Origin: Chrysochromulina tobinii | Taxonomy: Eukaryota > Haptophyta > Prymnesiales > Chrysochromulinaceae | Assembly (NCBI GenBank): GCA_001275005.1 | Contig: JWZX01003392.1 | Coordinates: forward strand, 1-43,640 | Direction of reading: 5' to 3' | DNA length: 43,640 nt | Shown here: piece after piece, positions 1 to 8,692 of the stretch | Position numbering within the stretch: position 1 is the first letter of the stretch | Layout of the letters: every line of letters starts with the position of its first letter | Translations under genes and position numbers: made by a program | The notes under the pieces: model-generated | Databases searched by the model: none | What the model saw: only the letters and a program-made list of their open reading frames with translations | Told to the model about the DNA's origin: nothing

Positions 1-295
1 AAATCGTTGTGCGCGGCACGCCGCAGGCACATGACGCCGCATCGCGTGCTCGTCGTTCAAAGTAGAAGACCCCTCAGGATGGCGATGGAGCATACGTCGG
101 GCGCGCTGCGGTCGCGCAATTTCGCGTCTTCGGCCCCGGGACCTGCGTCCGGATGGCAAAACGCCTCGATGGTGGGTGGAGAGGTGGGTGGGTGAAAAGC
201 AACCGAACGTCCCAGGCTGTCTTGGGTGGTCGAGGTCCCACAACGGTGCGCATTCAATCGCCTTCAGTCCGCTGAAGTTGCGTTTCCTAAGAGAA
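1..295. other. 5' flank, no gene seen
   Basis: Only short overlapping open frames without recognisable protein features are present. It probably holds the promoter and 5' UTR of the pseudouridine synthase gene that begins at 296. No RNA gene or repeat was recognised. Confidence 0.5.
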
Positions 296-1567
296 ATGTG
301 GCGAAATTTCGATCGGATAATCAGAATGTGGGTAGTTCTTGCAGCTACCTACTCCATCGCAGCTGCCGCCTTCATCCTGCCTACACCGCCTACCCCACGC
401 AGAGCAGTGGCCGCCTCTGCCGACATTCGAGCTGGTCGTTGCGCAACGCCGCGTGCGGAGCTTGAACCGGAGGGCGTTCGTGTCAACAAGGCACTTCGCG
501 CCACTCACAGCCGTCGTCAGGCGGATCAGCTGGTTGCGGATGGGCGAGTCCAGGTCAACGGCGCGATCGTCGACGCGGGCACGCGGCTCACCCGCGGGGA
601 CATCTTGTCGCTCGACGGCGCCATTGTAGACTGGGAGCGGCTCAATCCGCTCGAGCCATCCGCACAGGGCGAGTTTGTGTACCTCAAGATGTGGAAGCGG
701 CGAGGCGTCGTTTGCACGACGGACCAGCGCCAGCCCAATAATATCATCGACGCGCTCGGCCCAGTGCCGGGGGTTACTGACCGCATCTACCCGATTGGGC
801 GGCTCGACGCAGACAGCACCGGCCTCATCCTGCTCACGAGCGATGGTGGCATTGTCAACGGTCTGCTCCGCAGCAGCGCGCGGAAGAGCAAGGAGTACAT
901 CGTGAGCACGGACACGCGGGCGACGGATGCACAGATTGCGCGGCTCGCGCGCGGGGTCACCATCACGACCGTGGCGCAGCGCGACGGCCAGGCCAAGCCG
1001 CTCACCGCGCCGACCAAGCCCTGCGTGGTCGAGCGCATTGCGACGGGGCACGACGAGTGCCGACTGCGCTTTGTGCTGCAGGAGGGGCGAAATCGCCAGA
1101 TCCGTCGCATGTGCGAGGCGATCGGCCTGAACGTCGTGCGCTTGCATCGTGTCCAGTTTGCAGACATCACCCTCAGTGGCTGCCGCGCAGCCGGAGACTG
1201 GTGTTTCCTAACTGACGAGGAGATCGACCTCTGCAGGTCTGTTGCAGCGCCGCGGGCGTCCGGCCGCGAGCAGGGCGCAGGCGACGAGACGGAGCGCGCA
1301 GGTTGGCAGCGACGGCCACCGCTGAGGAGGGATGCAGAGAGCGAGCGGAGGTACGGCGACGCCGGCGGGCGAGGCTCCTTAGGCAGAGGCTCCACCCAAG
1401 AGTACGGCCGAGGAGCACGCGGAGGAGCTGCAGGCAGTGGGCAAGAGCAGAGGATGAGGAGTGCGAGAATCACGAGCAGGTCTGCGAGGACAACAACTAC
1501 GACGTGGCGACGGGGAGCGGCCGCGCCAGTGACCGAAAGCGATCGGTCGAGGCGCGTAAACGTCTAG
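296..1567 (+). CDS. RsuA/RluB-family pseudouridine synthase, probably plastid-targeted
   Basis: Predicted to isomerise a uridine in ribosomal RNA to pseudouridine. An S4 RNA-binding segment follows the leader (EGVRVNKALRATHSRRQADQ, about residues 59-95), then the catalytic block GRLDADSTGLILLTSDG, whose first Asp (codon 806-808, residue 171) matches the family nucleophile, and the C-terminal family motif EGRNRQIRRMCEAIGLNVVR. The open frame runs upstream of 296, but 296 is the first good ATG and gives a basic n-region (MWRNFDRIIR) followed by a hydrophobic stretch ending AAAAF. This resembles the signal-peptide plus F-motif leader of proteins imported into complex plastids; ATG 326 is an alternative. 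The last roughly 110 residues are Arg/Gly/Ser-rich with no domain; they may be a disordered tail, or read-through past an unrecognised splice site. Family is confident, targeting is inferred. Confidence 0.85.
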   Translation: MWRNFDRIIRMWVVLAATYSIAAAAFILPTPPTPRRAVAASADIRAGRCATPRAELEPEGVRVNKALRATHSRRQADQLVADGRVQVNGAIVDAGTRLTRGDILSLDGAIVDWERLNPLEPSAQGEFVYLKMWKRRGVVCTTDQRQPNNIIDALGPVPGVTDRIYPIGRLDADSTGLILLTSDGGIVNGLLRSSARKSKEYIVSTDTRATDAQIARLARGVTITTVAQRDGQAKPLTAPTKPCVVERIATGHDECRLRFVLQEGRNRQIRRMCEAIGLNVVRLHRVQFADITLSGCRAAGDWCFLTDEEIDLCRSVAAPRASGREQGAGDETERAGWQRRPPLRRDAESERRYGDAGGRGSLGRGSTQEYGRGARGGAAGSGQEQRMRSARITSRSARTTTTTWRRGAAAPVTESDRSRRVNV

Positions 1568-2271
1568 CGGAACGAGCGGGGAGTACACGAACAACCGGGT
1601 CCGCCCGGGGGCGGTGGCCGGCGCCGCGTCGGCGTGGCCCGTTCGGGATACTAGCGATAGCACCGATGTATATCCGAGTAGTATATAAAATTTTACGTGC
1701 GCGTCCTGGGCGCGGCCGGGAAACGGTATACGATTAATGAAAAATTAAAAACGACCATGAATTAATGTTATTAACCGGCATGGACCCCGGGGTCACGATT
1801 TCACATTTCTATTTTCTTAGCGGACGGGACGACGGAGGACGACCGGCAACGTACCGCCGCGACGGCGGACGACGAATCCATGCTGTTTGGAGATCCAAAG
1901 CGGTGGCACAGAAGACAGAACCGAGAACGCACCCCAGTGACGTGCGTTGATCGATACGATGATGCATCGTCATCCGCATTAGCATATTCAGACGTGGGGG
2001 GACAAGAGGGAAGAAAGCTGTGAAGAAACAGAGACGATCGACGATCGCGCCTCCCCGCCGCGCCTCTTGACGACACACGTCACGCTCCTATCACGCTCTC
2101 ACCTGTGGCCGTGGTGTGCCGTGTGTATAACATGCCCGTGCGCTTCCATGCACGGCGGTTCGCTGAAAAGCACGCCTGCTGAGCCCACGCCAGAGCGCGG
2201 CGCCATGGATCTCGTGAGTGGCACGCTCCTCGCCAGCCAAGACCTGTCCCGCAGCTCCTCAAGGGCTGTCC
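1568..2271. other. Intergenic, convergent 3' ends
   Basis: Lies between the 3' ends of the pseudouridine synthase (+) and the Vti1 gene (-). A strikingly AT-rich patch at about 1675-1775 stands out in GC-rich DNA and could contain the polyadenylation/termination region of one or both genes. No coding or RNA gene recognised. Confidence 0.5.
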
Positions 2272-3150
2272 TCAAGGGCTGGTCTTCGTGAATCCGGCGG
2301 CGGCGGCGGCGGGTGGTGGACTCGAATCGCTGCCGCCCGAAAAGAAGAGCAGAAGCAGCATCGAGATGAGCTGCGCAGGGGGCAACGGCAGGTGCTCAGC
2401 TGACACGCGTGCCTGGCTGCCCAGCAAGGCGTGCGCGACGGGGAAGCGGGCGTGTGCGCGCAGGCCGGGGAAGAGGCACGGCGAGCGCTGTGCGTGGTTT
2501 GAGAGCAGGGAGTGGTCGAGGGATGCACGGACCAGCCCGATGACGATCCAGAGCGTCATCTTATTCATCGCGGCGCGGCGTCCCATCTGCGCGAGCAGTT
2601 TCCGGCTGCCCTCGAGCCCGTCTGCAGCGTACCGCAGCGACCCCTGAGCGTGCATCAGCGTCTCACGCTGCTTGCCGAGGTCGCCCAAGATCGCGTTTGC
2701 TGTTTGCTCCATGTCGAGCGTGACCGCATGCGCCTGCTTGAGCTTATCCGTCGCCTTGCTCATACGGTCATTGTTGGCAAGGAGGCGCGAGCGCTCGCCC
2801 GGGCTAGGATTGCTGTACGAGTCGCCGCCTGCACAGTTCTCCTCGCGGCAGTGATCAGGAGACCGCGCCGTCGACTTGAGATCTTTGATGCGCGTCTTCA
2901 ACGCGCTGATTTCGTCGCGGTAGGATCGCAGCTGCGCCTGCAGCTTGGACCGTGCAGCGCCCGATAGAGAGCGGCCCTCAAGCTCCATGAGCTGCACCAC
3001 GTCCTTGCCAGCCTCAGCAGCTCTCTCAGCCCCGCTCAAGGCCGTTCGGCGATCATCGGGTGAGCTCGAGCGTGAGGCGTGCGCGAGCCTTTCCTCGGCG
3101 GCTTGCACATGGCCGCGGAACTCGCGCTCATACTCGTCGATCGAGGACAT
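2272..3150 (-). CDS. VTI1: Vti1-type SNARE (Qb), one intron
   Basis: Membrane-fusion SNARE of the Golgi/endosome/vacuole routes. It begins MSSIDEYEREFRGHVQAAEE, the typical Vti1 start, followed by an N-terminal helical bundle rich in Arg/Leu heptads and a SNARE helix (about LLANNDRMSKATDKLKQAHA to the membrane anchor). Exon 1 is 3150-2533 and exon 2 is 2370-2272. The 162-nt intron (2532-2371, GT..CAG, phase 0) interrupts the tail anchor: exon 1 ends TLWIVIGL and exon 2 starts LISMLLLLFF, together one transmembrane helix. The spliced protein is 238 aa, slightly longer than usual because of an unusual 20-residue Gly/Ser/Pro/Ala-rich luminal tail. ATG 3150 is the first ATG of the frame; upstream sequence in this frame is the GC-repeat promoter. 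The donor (GTCCGT) is not the strict consensus, so the exact junction is inferred. Confidence 0.85.
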   Translation of the reverse strand: MSSIDEYEREFRGHVQAAEERLAHASRSSSPDDRRTALSGAERAAEAGKDVVQLMELEGRSLSGAARSKLQAQLRSYRDEISALKTRIKDLKSTARSPDHCREENCAGGDSYSNPSPGERSRLLANNDRMSKATDKLKQAHAVTLDMEQTANAILGDLGKQRETLMHAQGSLRYAADGLEGSRKLLAQMGRRAAMNKMTLWIVIGLVRASLDHSLLSNHAQRSPCLFPGLRAHARFPVAHALLGSQARVSAEHLPLPPAQLISMLLLLFFSGGSDSSPPPAAAAAGFTKTSP

Positions 3151-3335
3151 GAGACTTTCACGTTTTTTCCTTGATTTGGGAGGCCGCGCAGGTGTGAGAA
3201 GCGCGCGCGCGCGCGCGCGCACGGTGAGAAAGCGGATCACCCGATACGACGTTCAACTCACATCTCCCATGAGGCGCCCGTGACAACTCCAGCAATGTAT
3301 GAATAGTTCCTTCTAGAACTTCGTCGCGATTCGTA
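3151..3335. promoter_or_regulatory. Head-to-head promoter region with (GC)10 tract
   Basis: 185 bp separate the start codons of the Vti1 gene (-) and the kinase gene (+), so both promoters must fit here or overlap the coding regions. A perfect alternating (GC)10 tract occupies 3201-3220. No TATA box was recognised. Bidirectional promoter function is inferred from the geometry only. Confidence 0.55.
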
Positions 3336-6300
3336 ATGTCGACAAACATGGCGGACTCGACAAGGGACAACACGAGGGTTGTATCCCACGCGCCAGCCGC
3401 GAGCGGCCCGAGGCATGCCCGCACGCATAGCTCAGGCGCATCCCAGTGGGACTCAGCCGTTCGGCGCATGCCTTCCGAGTCTGGGGACGTCCTCTGCAGA
3501 ATCTGTGAACGCCTCATGAGTAGCCGAATGATTGCCCAGCACACCCGCTACTGCGTGCTCGCTTCGCAGTGCCAGCAGCACGCGGCGGCATCAAATACGA
3601 AGCTCCACAAGCTCTCGGCGCTGCTGTCGCGAAAAATCGAGCAACGGCGGCAGCTGCAGCACTTGGCGGTAGAGAGCGGGCCGCTCACCAAGACGCATCT
3701 CTCGATCACGGCAAGCGTGTTGGCGGCTCTGTCTCAACTGTGGACGATGTCAGCGATTTGGCTGCTTGCGGCGCTCGTGGCCATGTATCGTACGCCTGGA
3801 CGCGACGACGAGCTCCTCGCACCGCTCGCGCGCACTGTCGCCAGCGCCGCCGACGCTGCTGCTCCCACCGACGCGGCCTTCCCCGTCACTGCCGCCACCG
3901 CCGTCGATCCTCTGCTCGACACAACGATCCTAGAAGCGGCGCATGCGGAAATGCTGCAGCTCGCATTATGTGATCCGTCGAGCTCGGGAGCTCTCGCGCG
4001 CTGTGAAGACGTCGTTCACACCCTTCAGGCCCTTCACCGTCGTTTGGAGGATTTCGAGGACTACGCCGGGACCACCATCGTGGGCGGTGCCGTGGCGCTC
4101 GCCCTCGAACGCGCGACGATGCTCGGGACGCTCGCGGATGTGGATGACCCCGCACTAGTGCCCGCCGGTGCGACGGCGCTCAGCAGCATTGAAGTAGGCG
4201 TGCTCGAAACTTCGGTAGGTCATGCTCGAAACGGCACACTTCATCGTCGCACGTTATCGTCGGGAAGTACTCTCTCGGACGAGGGAACTGGCCGTGCTAG
4301 AACCGGCTCACTTCACCGTCGCACTTTATCGTCGGGAAGTGTGACGGACGAGGGAAGCTTCGGAAGCCGAGCGGACGACGGCGGCGAGGAGCCACCGGTC
4401 GTGTCGCACGTGAACGTGCCCTCGATCTCGGACTTCGACATCATCCGGCCGATCTCCAAGGGCGCCTTCGGGCGCGTCTACCTCGCTCGCAAGAAGCGCA
4501 CGGGCGACTTCTTCGCGGTCAAGGTACAGCGCAAGGACCTTGCGCTCGCACGCGGTGGCGACAACGCCAAGCGCATCTTGGGTGAACGCGACATTCTCAT
4601 TGAGGCAGACCATCCGTTCGTCGTCAAGCTCTTCTACTCGTTCCAGAGCCAGCACAATCTGTACTTGGTGATGGAGTTTTTGGGCGGCGGCGACCTTCGC
4701 ACGCTGCTCAAGCGTGTCGGGCGACTCACCGAGCAACTTGCATGCGTCTACCTTGCGGAGATCGTGCTGGGGCTCGAGTACTTGCACAACCGACTCCGAG
4801 TGGTGCATCGCGATCTCAAGCCGGAGAACGTGCTCGTCTCGAGCACTGGGCACCTCAAATTGACGGATTTCGGGCTGAGCGGGCTGAGCGGGCTGCGCGT
4901 GCATGCGGACGAGCATGCGGATGCAGGGGACGCGGTTGCGGCGCGGCGGGAGCCCACAAGTTCACGATCGATGGCGCACGCGTTGCCTCGAAGTGTGAGC
5001 CACACCGACGCTCGCTCCCTTGATCGTGGCGGGGAGGAGCCTGCTGATCGCGGCACCAGCGGCGCCGGCGCCATAGCCGCCGATCGGAACGGCACCGGGG
5101 CCAACCGCGCCGCCCAACTCAATGACGGCCCACAAGCGCGTTGCTACTCAATTGTGGGCAGCCCGCACTATGTGGCACCGGAGATGCTCGACGGTCGCGG
5201 CCACTCGATGCCGGTAGACTGGTGGGCGCTGGGCGTGATCGCTTTCGAGCTGCTCACCGGCTACCTGCCATTCGCGGGCGACTCAATCGCCCAGGTACAC
5301 GACAACGTCGTGAGCGGGCACATCGATTGGCCAAAGGGCGCATCCGCGGACAGCGCAGCTGGTGAAGACGGATCTTCGAGCATCTCCAAGTCAGCTCACA
5401 GCCTCATCAGCAGCCTGCTCACACTGCCCGCGGTATCGCGCCTCGGTGCCGGAGGTGCCGCTGAGGTGCGAGCTCACCGCTTCTTCGAGGCGGTCTCGTG
5501 GGACGATCTGCTCCGCCACAACACCTTTTACATCCCGCAGCAGTCGACCACCGCGCTCTTGACGCCCCGATCGCTTCTGCGCTCCGGGCGCGACGACACG
5601 GCCGTCCATGGCGTCGCCAAGGCAACCCCACGCCTCGCTGATGACCGTGGGCGCAGCCTCGACGGCCATGGCGCCGAGGAGTGCGGATCCTTTGACAGAG
5701 AGAGGGAGGGCATTGAGGTCTATGAGTCGCAGCCGGGCAGCCCAGCTCGCTTTAGCTCGCTCTACCTCGCAGGCTGCCATCTCGCACCCTACAACTCGGA
5801 CCGAGATACCCCTGGGCAGGGAGGCACGTCGGAGCGCAGCGCGAGTCCGCGTGACCCGCTGCTCGACTTTGACTATGCGAACCTGTCCAACCTGATGCGC
5901 ATGAACGCCGAGGCGGAGCAGTTGGCCGGCTCTGTCTCGAATGACGAGGCATGCAAAGTGTGCAAGTGGCACCTGACGCAGCTCAGCGCAGACGGCACTG
6001 CGTGGGCCACTGACAGCGACTTTAGTGTGGCGCAGCATGCATTCGTGGAGGTGCAGCTCGCGCCCGACGATGCGACGGGGCGTGAGACGACGGTCGAGCT
6101 TGCATTCAAGGAGAATCTGGTGCGCATTAGCTCGCAGCCGCCGCCGCCGCCGACGTCGCCGTCGCCACATAGCCCGACAGCCAAAGGGCCAAGCGCGAGC
6201 CGTCCTGAGCCCATCAGCCTGCCACCGACGCCTGTGTACATCAAAAACTATGCCGCCGCGGGCGAGCGCGTGGAGTCGCCGCCGAGTGGTTACGGCGAGC

Positions 6301-6917
6301 GAGTGGAGTTGCCGCCGAGTGGTTACGGCGAGCAAGGGGAGTCGCCGCAGAGTGGTTACGGCGAGCGCGTGGAGTCGCCACCGCAACAGGCTGCCGCACG
6401 AAGGCCAGTTGGGGGAGGCTGCTGCCCCTCGCGCTCGTGCGACAGCCTCCCCCATCTGAGTAGCCAGGCAAGCAGCGGCGAGAGTGCCGAGGGGGCGAGT
6501 GCGTACGCCACGCACGCGCAGGCGGACTATACCGAGGGAACGCAGTGGATCGAGATCTGGTTCAAGAACGAGTGCCGCCCCGTCCACGGCATGTCACTGC
6601 CGGTTTCCTACACGTATGGCCGCTGGTGGAAGGGACTCGCCGCACGCTACACCCGCACTGGAGATGACGAGGACGCTCTGCTCTGCAGCTACGCCGAGCT
6701 TGAGCATGAGGCCGTAGGTCCGACGCTTGTAGTTGGGTTGTGGCGGCTCAGGCCGCTGCCGCCGGCGCTTCTCGCCCAACGACGCGACCAGCTGCGCGTG
6801 CAGATCTGCCTTGCCAAGGCCAAGGCCTTTGGCATCAAGCGTACCGTGCATCGCATCTCGCTCGCGTACGCTGACCTCGTGAACCGACGGACGACCATCA
6901 CGTGGGTAAACGACTGA
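3336..6917 (+). CDS. Large AGC kinase, Greatwall/Rim15/IREH1-like
   Basis: Single-exon 1193-aa Ser/Thr kinase. The N-terminus has a Cys/His finger (CRICERLMSSRMIAQHTRYC, about residues 53-73) like that of plant IREH1 kinases. Kinase domain about 366-730: glycine loop GAFGRV, VAIK-type Lys396, HRD 491-493, DFG 511-513, and GSPHYVAPE with the APE at 614. The roughly 100 residues between DFG and APE, about 75 more than normal, form a low-complexity insert; an insert exactly there is the hallmark of Greatwall/MASTL, Rim15 and IREH1, which restrain PP2A-B55 through ENSA/Igo proteins in animals and yeast. Other features: two LHRRTLSSGS copies before the kinase domain, an 11-residue tandem repeat at 6261-6383, Pro-rich stretches, and a conserved-looking C-terminal block rich in Trp/Arg (about 1065-1193) that I do not recognise. 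A hydrophobic stretch near residue 130 could be a membrane segment. Subfamily is inferred. Confidence 0.88.
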   Translation: MSTNMADSTRDNTRVVSHAPAASGPRHARTHSSGASQWDSAVRRMPSESGDVLCRICERLMSSRMIAQHTRYCVLASQCQQHAAASNTKLHKLSALLSRKIEQRRQLQHLAVESGPLTKTHLSITASVLAALSQLWTMSAIWLLAALVAMYRTPGRDDELLAPLARTVASAADAAAPTDAAFPVTAATAVDPLLDTTILEAAHAEMLQLALCDPSSSGALARCEDVVHTLQALHRRLEDFEDYAGTTIVGGAVALALERATMLGTLADVDDPALVPAGATALSSIEVGVLETSVGHARNGTLHRRTLSSGSTLSDEGTGRARTGSLHRRTLSSGSVTDEGSFGSRADDGGEEPPVVSHVNVPSISDFDIIRPISKGAFGRVYLARKKRTGDFFAVKVQRKDLALARGGDNAKRILGERDILIEADHPFVVKLFYSFQSQHNLYLVMEFLGGGDLRTLLKRVGRLTEQLACVYLAEIVLGLEYLHNRLRVVHRDLKPENVLVSSTGHLKLTDFGLSGLSGLRVHADEHADAGDAVAARREPTSSRSMAHALPRSVSHTDARSLDRGGEEPADRGTSGAGAIAADRNGTGANRAAQLNDGPQARCYSIVGSPHYVAPEMLDGRGHSMPVDWWALGVIAFELLTGYLPFAGDSIAQVHDNVVSGHIDWPKGASADSAAGEDGSSSISKSAHSLISSLLTLPAVSRLGAGGAAEVRAHRFFEAVSWDDLLRHNTFYIPQQSTTALLTPRSLLRSGRDDTAVHGVAKATPRLADDRGRSLDGHGAEECGSFDREREGIEVYESQPGSPARFSSLYLAGCHLAPYNSDRDTPGQGGTSERSASPRDPLLDFDYANLSNLMRMNAEAEQLAGSVSNDEACKVCKWHLTQLSADGTAWATDSDFSVAQHAFVEVQLAPDDATGRETTVELAFKENLVRISSQPPPPPTSPSPHSPTAKGPSASRPEPISLPPTPVYIKNYAAAGERVESPPSGYGERVELPPSGYGEQGESPQSGYGERVESPPQQAAARRPVGGGCCPSRSCDSLPHLSSQASSGESAEGASAYATHAQADYTEGTQWIEIWFKNECRPVHGMSLPVSYTYGRWWKGLAARYTRTGDDEDALLCSYAELEHEAVGPTLVVGLWRLRPLPPALLAQRRDQLRVQICLAKAKAFGIKRTVHRISLAYADLVNRRTTITWVND
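4218..4355 (+). repeat. Two-copy in-frame repeat containing RRTLSS
   Basis: Two adjacent copies of about 22 residues (sharing LHRRTLSSGS) lie just upstream of the kinase domain. RRxS/T is a basophilic phosphorylation consensus, so these could be self- or cross-phosphorylation sites; that role is inference. Confidence 0.7.
6261..6383 (+). repeat. 33-bp coding tandem repeat, 3.7 copies
   Basis: The unit encodes GERVESPPSGY with substitutions (for example S to L, R to Q, P to Q). The copies are in register at the DNA level, so this is a minisatellite in the C-terminal region of the kinase gene. Confidence 0.85.
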
Positions 6918-7738
6918 AGTACCGAACACTCGCTCTCCCAGAACCGCCCCCCACACGCCACGCGATATGCGTCCGAGAGCCCACGCGAGACCAAGTTTCG
7001 AAAAGGAGCCCCTAACACCTCGTTTCCTCGTACGGTAGGCGGGCCGATTGGATTCCAGACCCTTTGGTGATGTCCAACCACGTACGTACGTTACTCGTTA
7101 CGTTTTTCAGAGCAAATCCGATATAATTAAATCCGATCGCGCACTGGCGCACAACAACTTGCGTAAAAAGCCCGGTCATGTTCACATGTAACCATCATCT
7201 CGCCACGTCGACGGACCAATGGGGGCAATGCGACGGACTTCCAACGGGGGACAGGGTGGGCACAAGAGTCCGGTCGCTCCGAACCTCAAGAGAATCAGGC
7301 TAGCACGTATAGCAGATGATTACTATTAAGACGTCATCACGGCATGCATCACGGACACGTATACCCATTGACGTATACGGGTGTACTCGATACAGTTCTA
7401 CATAGTTGTTACCCGGGGTGAGGGCGGCGACGGGTACACCCACGATGTACCACGACCCAGGGACGCCAGAGCCCAGAGCTGCAGACCCACCGACGACTGT
7501 CGGCTCTCGACAGAAGGCTCTCGTACTATAATTGCACATCAAGAGGAAAGTGGCGCGTGTCGTTCTCAGAGCTGACCTCTTACAGTAAGTGCGTCGAGGC
7601 GGCTTGCGTGTGTCGTGCTGAGTTGACCTTTTTTAAGAAGTGCATCGATGTCGATGGCCATGTCGTTCTGAGCTGACCTCTTCCTCGGCCCTTCGGTGTC
7701 GCGGTCCCTCATCGGCGGATCGGCGGTATCGGCATAGG
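6918..7738. other. Intergenic region with short repeats
   Basis: No gene recognised. It contains the kinase 3' end, an (ACGT)3-like stretch near 7081, two CGTATAC copies at about 7358 and 7372, a GACGTCAT box near 7331, and three imperfect copies of a roughly 50-nt unit directly upstream of the next gene (listed separately). Confidence 0.5.
7558..7688 (+). repeat. Three imperfect tandem copies of a ~50-nt unit
   Basis: Copies begin at 7558, 7611 and 7661, each starting TGTCGT(T/G)CT and carrying (A)GAGCTGACCTCTT or a close variant; the first two continue to AAGTGC(G/A)TCGA. They end about 50 bp before the start codon at 7739, so they sit in the 5' UTR or core promoter. A regulatory role is possible but unsupported. 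Confidence 0.75.
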
Positions 7739-8344
7739 ATGGCCACCGCTGGCAAGGGTGGGATGGAGGAAAACTACGGCGGCGAGAACGAGGGAGAGGT
7801 CGAGGGCGAGGGAGAGGCCGAGGGCGAATATGGCGGTGACCATCAATGGACGGTGACGTCGATGGTTGCTAGCGTGCCGCTCTGGGCGTGTTGGGCAGGC
7901 GTGTTCCTCTTGATAGGATGTGCATCACTCGTGTGCTTCGTATACATGCGTGACGATTTGGTGCGCGCATGGCACCGCAGGCAGGCGGCGCAAGCAGCAC
8001 GGGCAATGGATATTGCGGATGATGACGAGCTGATGCCGGTCTCTTCCTGGCTGGGAACCACGCAGCCCGTCAAGGTAGCGATTGAAGTTAACGGCGTGAC
8101 GCACAGGATCGGTGCATCGCGCGATGGCATGGGGTCCGTCTCGCGCGTACCTTTCGTGCTGAACGATGCGTGCTACGAGAGCGGCTATCCCGAGCTCGTA
8201 GACCTTGACCTGGTGGACCTGTTGCTGAGCAAGAAGGCGGAGCTCTCGTACGTCGACAAGGACGGCGACATTCGGCGATTTGATGGATCGATCACCGTAG
8301 TGGACCTGATGGCTGCCAAGTCGATCCACGTACGCGTGCTGTGA
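7739..8344 (+). CDS. Unknown single-pass membrane protein with acidic Gly/Glu-rich N-terminus
   Basis: 201-aa protein from ATG 7739, the first ATG of a frame that extends upstream without one. Residues about 8-36 are almost entirely Gly, Glu and small residues (EVEGEGEAEGEYGGD). A strongly hydrophobic segment at about 42-70 (PLWACWAGVFLLIGCASLV) is followed by basic residues (RRQAAQAAR), suggesting an anchor with the C-terminal part in the cytoplasm. The C-terminal 110 residues look folded, alternating beta-like and helical stretches with a DGDIRRFDGSI segment, but match no family I can name. It reads cleanly as a single exon. Downstream is the MPP-beta gene on the same strand. Existence as a gene is likely because composition and open frame agree; function unknown. 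Confidence 0.6.
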   Translation: MATAGKGGMEENYGGENEGEVEGEGEAEGEYGGDHQWTVTSMVASVPLWACWAGVFLLIGCASLVCFVYMRDDLVRAWHRRQAAQAARAMDIADDDELMPVSSWLGTTQPVKVAIEVNGVTHRIGASRDGMGSVSRVPFVLNDACYESGYPELVDLDLVDLLLSKKAELSYVDKDGDIRRFDGSITVVDLMAAKSIHVRVL

Positions 8345-8692
8345 GTTACAGCAGTGAGCGTGTGTTTGGCCAAGCACAAGCGGCGTTGAATTCGCCATCC
8401 TTTATCCGGATTCATGTACAATTAGATGAGCGTGTGTTGGCCAAACTATCCAAAGGTCTTCTTGTTTTTGCCATGCACACTTGAGTGCGAAGTGCTCACC
8501 ATGACGCGCGTTGTTTTGGGCTATGCAAACTTGCAGAGGCAGGGCAACAAGAGCAGCCTAGGCGAGAACCGAGAACTATGCTCCCGACTGCTCCCCAGCG
8601 CGTCACCCAGCACTTGCTTGACGCCTTGCTGACGCCGCCTGTTGAGTGCCCTTCTTGTCGCGTGCAGGCGCTCTCTCAGGCACCGCGCTCCG
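8345..8692. other. Spacer upstream of MPP-beta gene
   Basis: Same-strand spacer holding the 3' end of the small membrane-protein gene and presumably the promoter/5' UTR of the next. The open frame of the peptidase extends back to 8642, but only through a TTG codon. No other feature recognised. Confidence 0.5.

Noticed and set aside
5391-6587. 398-codon minus-strand open frame
   Set aside because: Antisense to the kinase tail and explained by its GC-rich codons.
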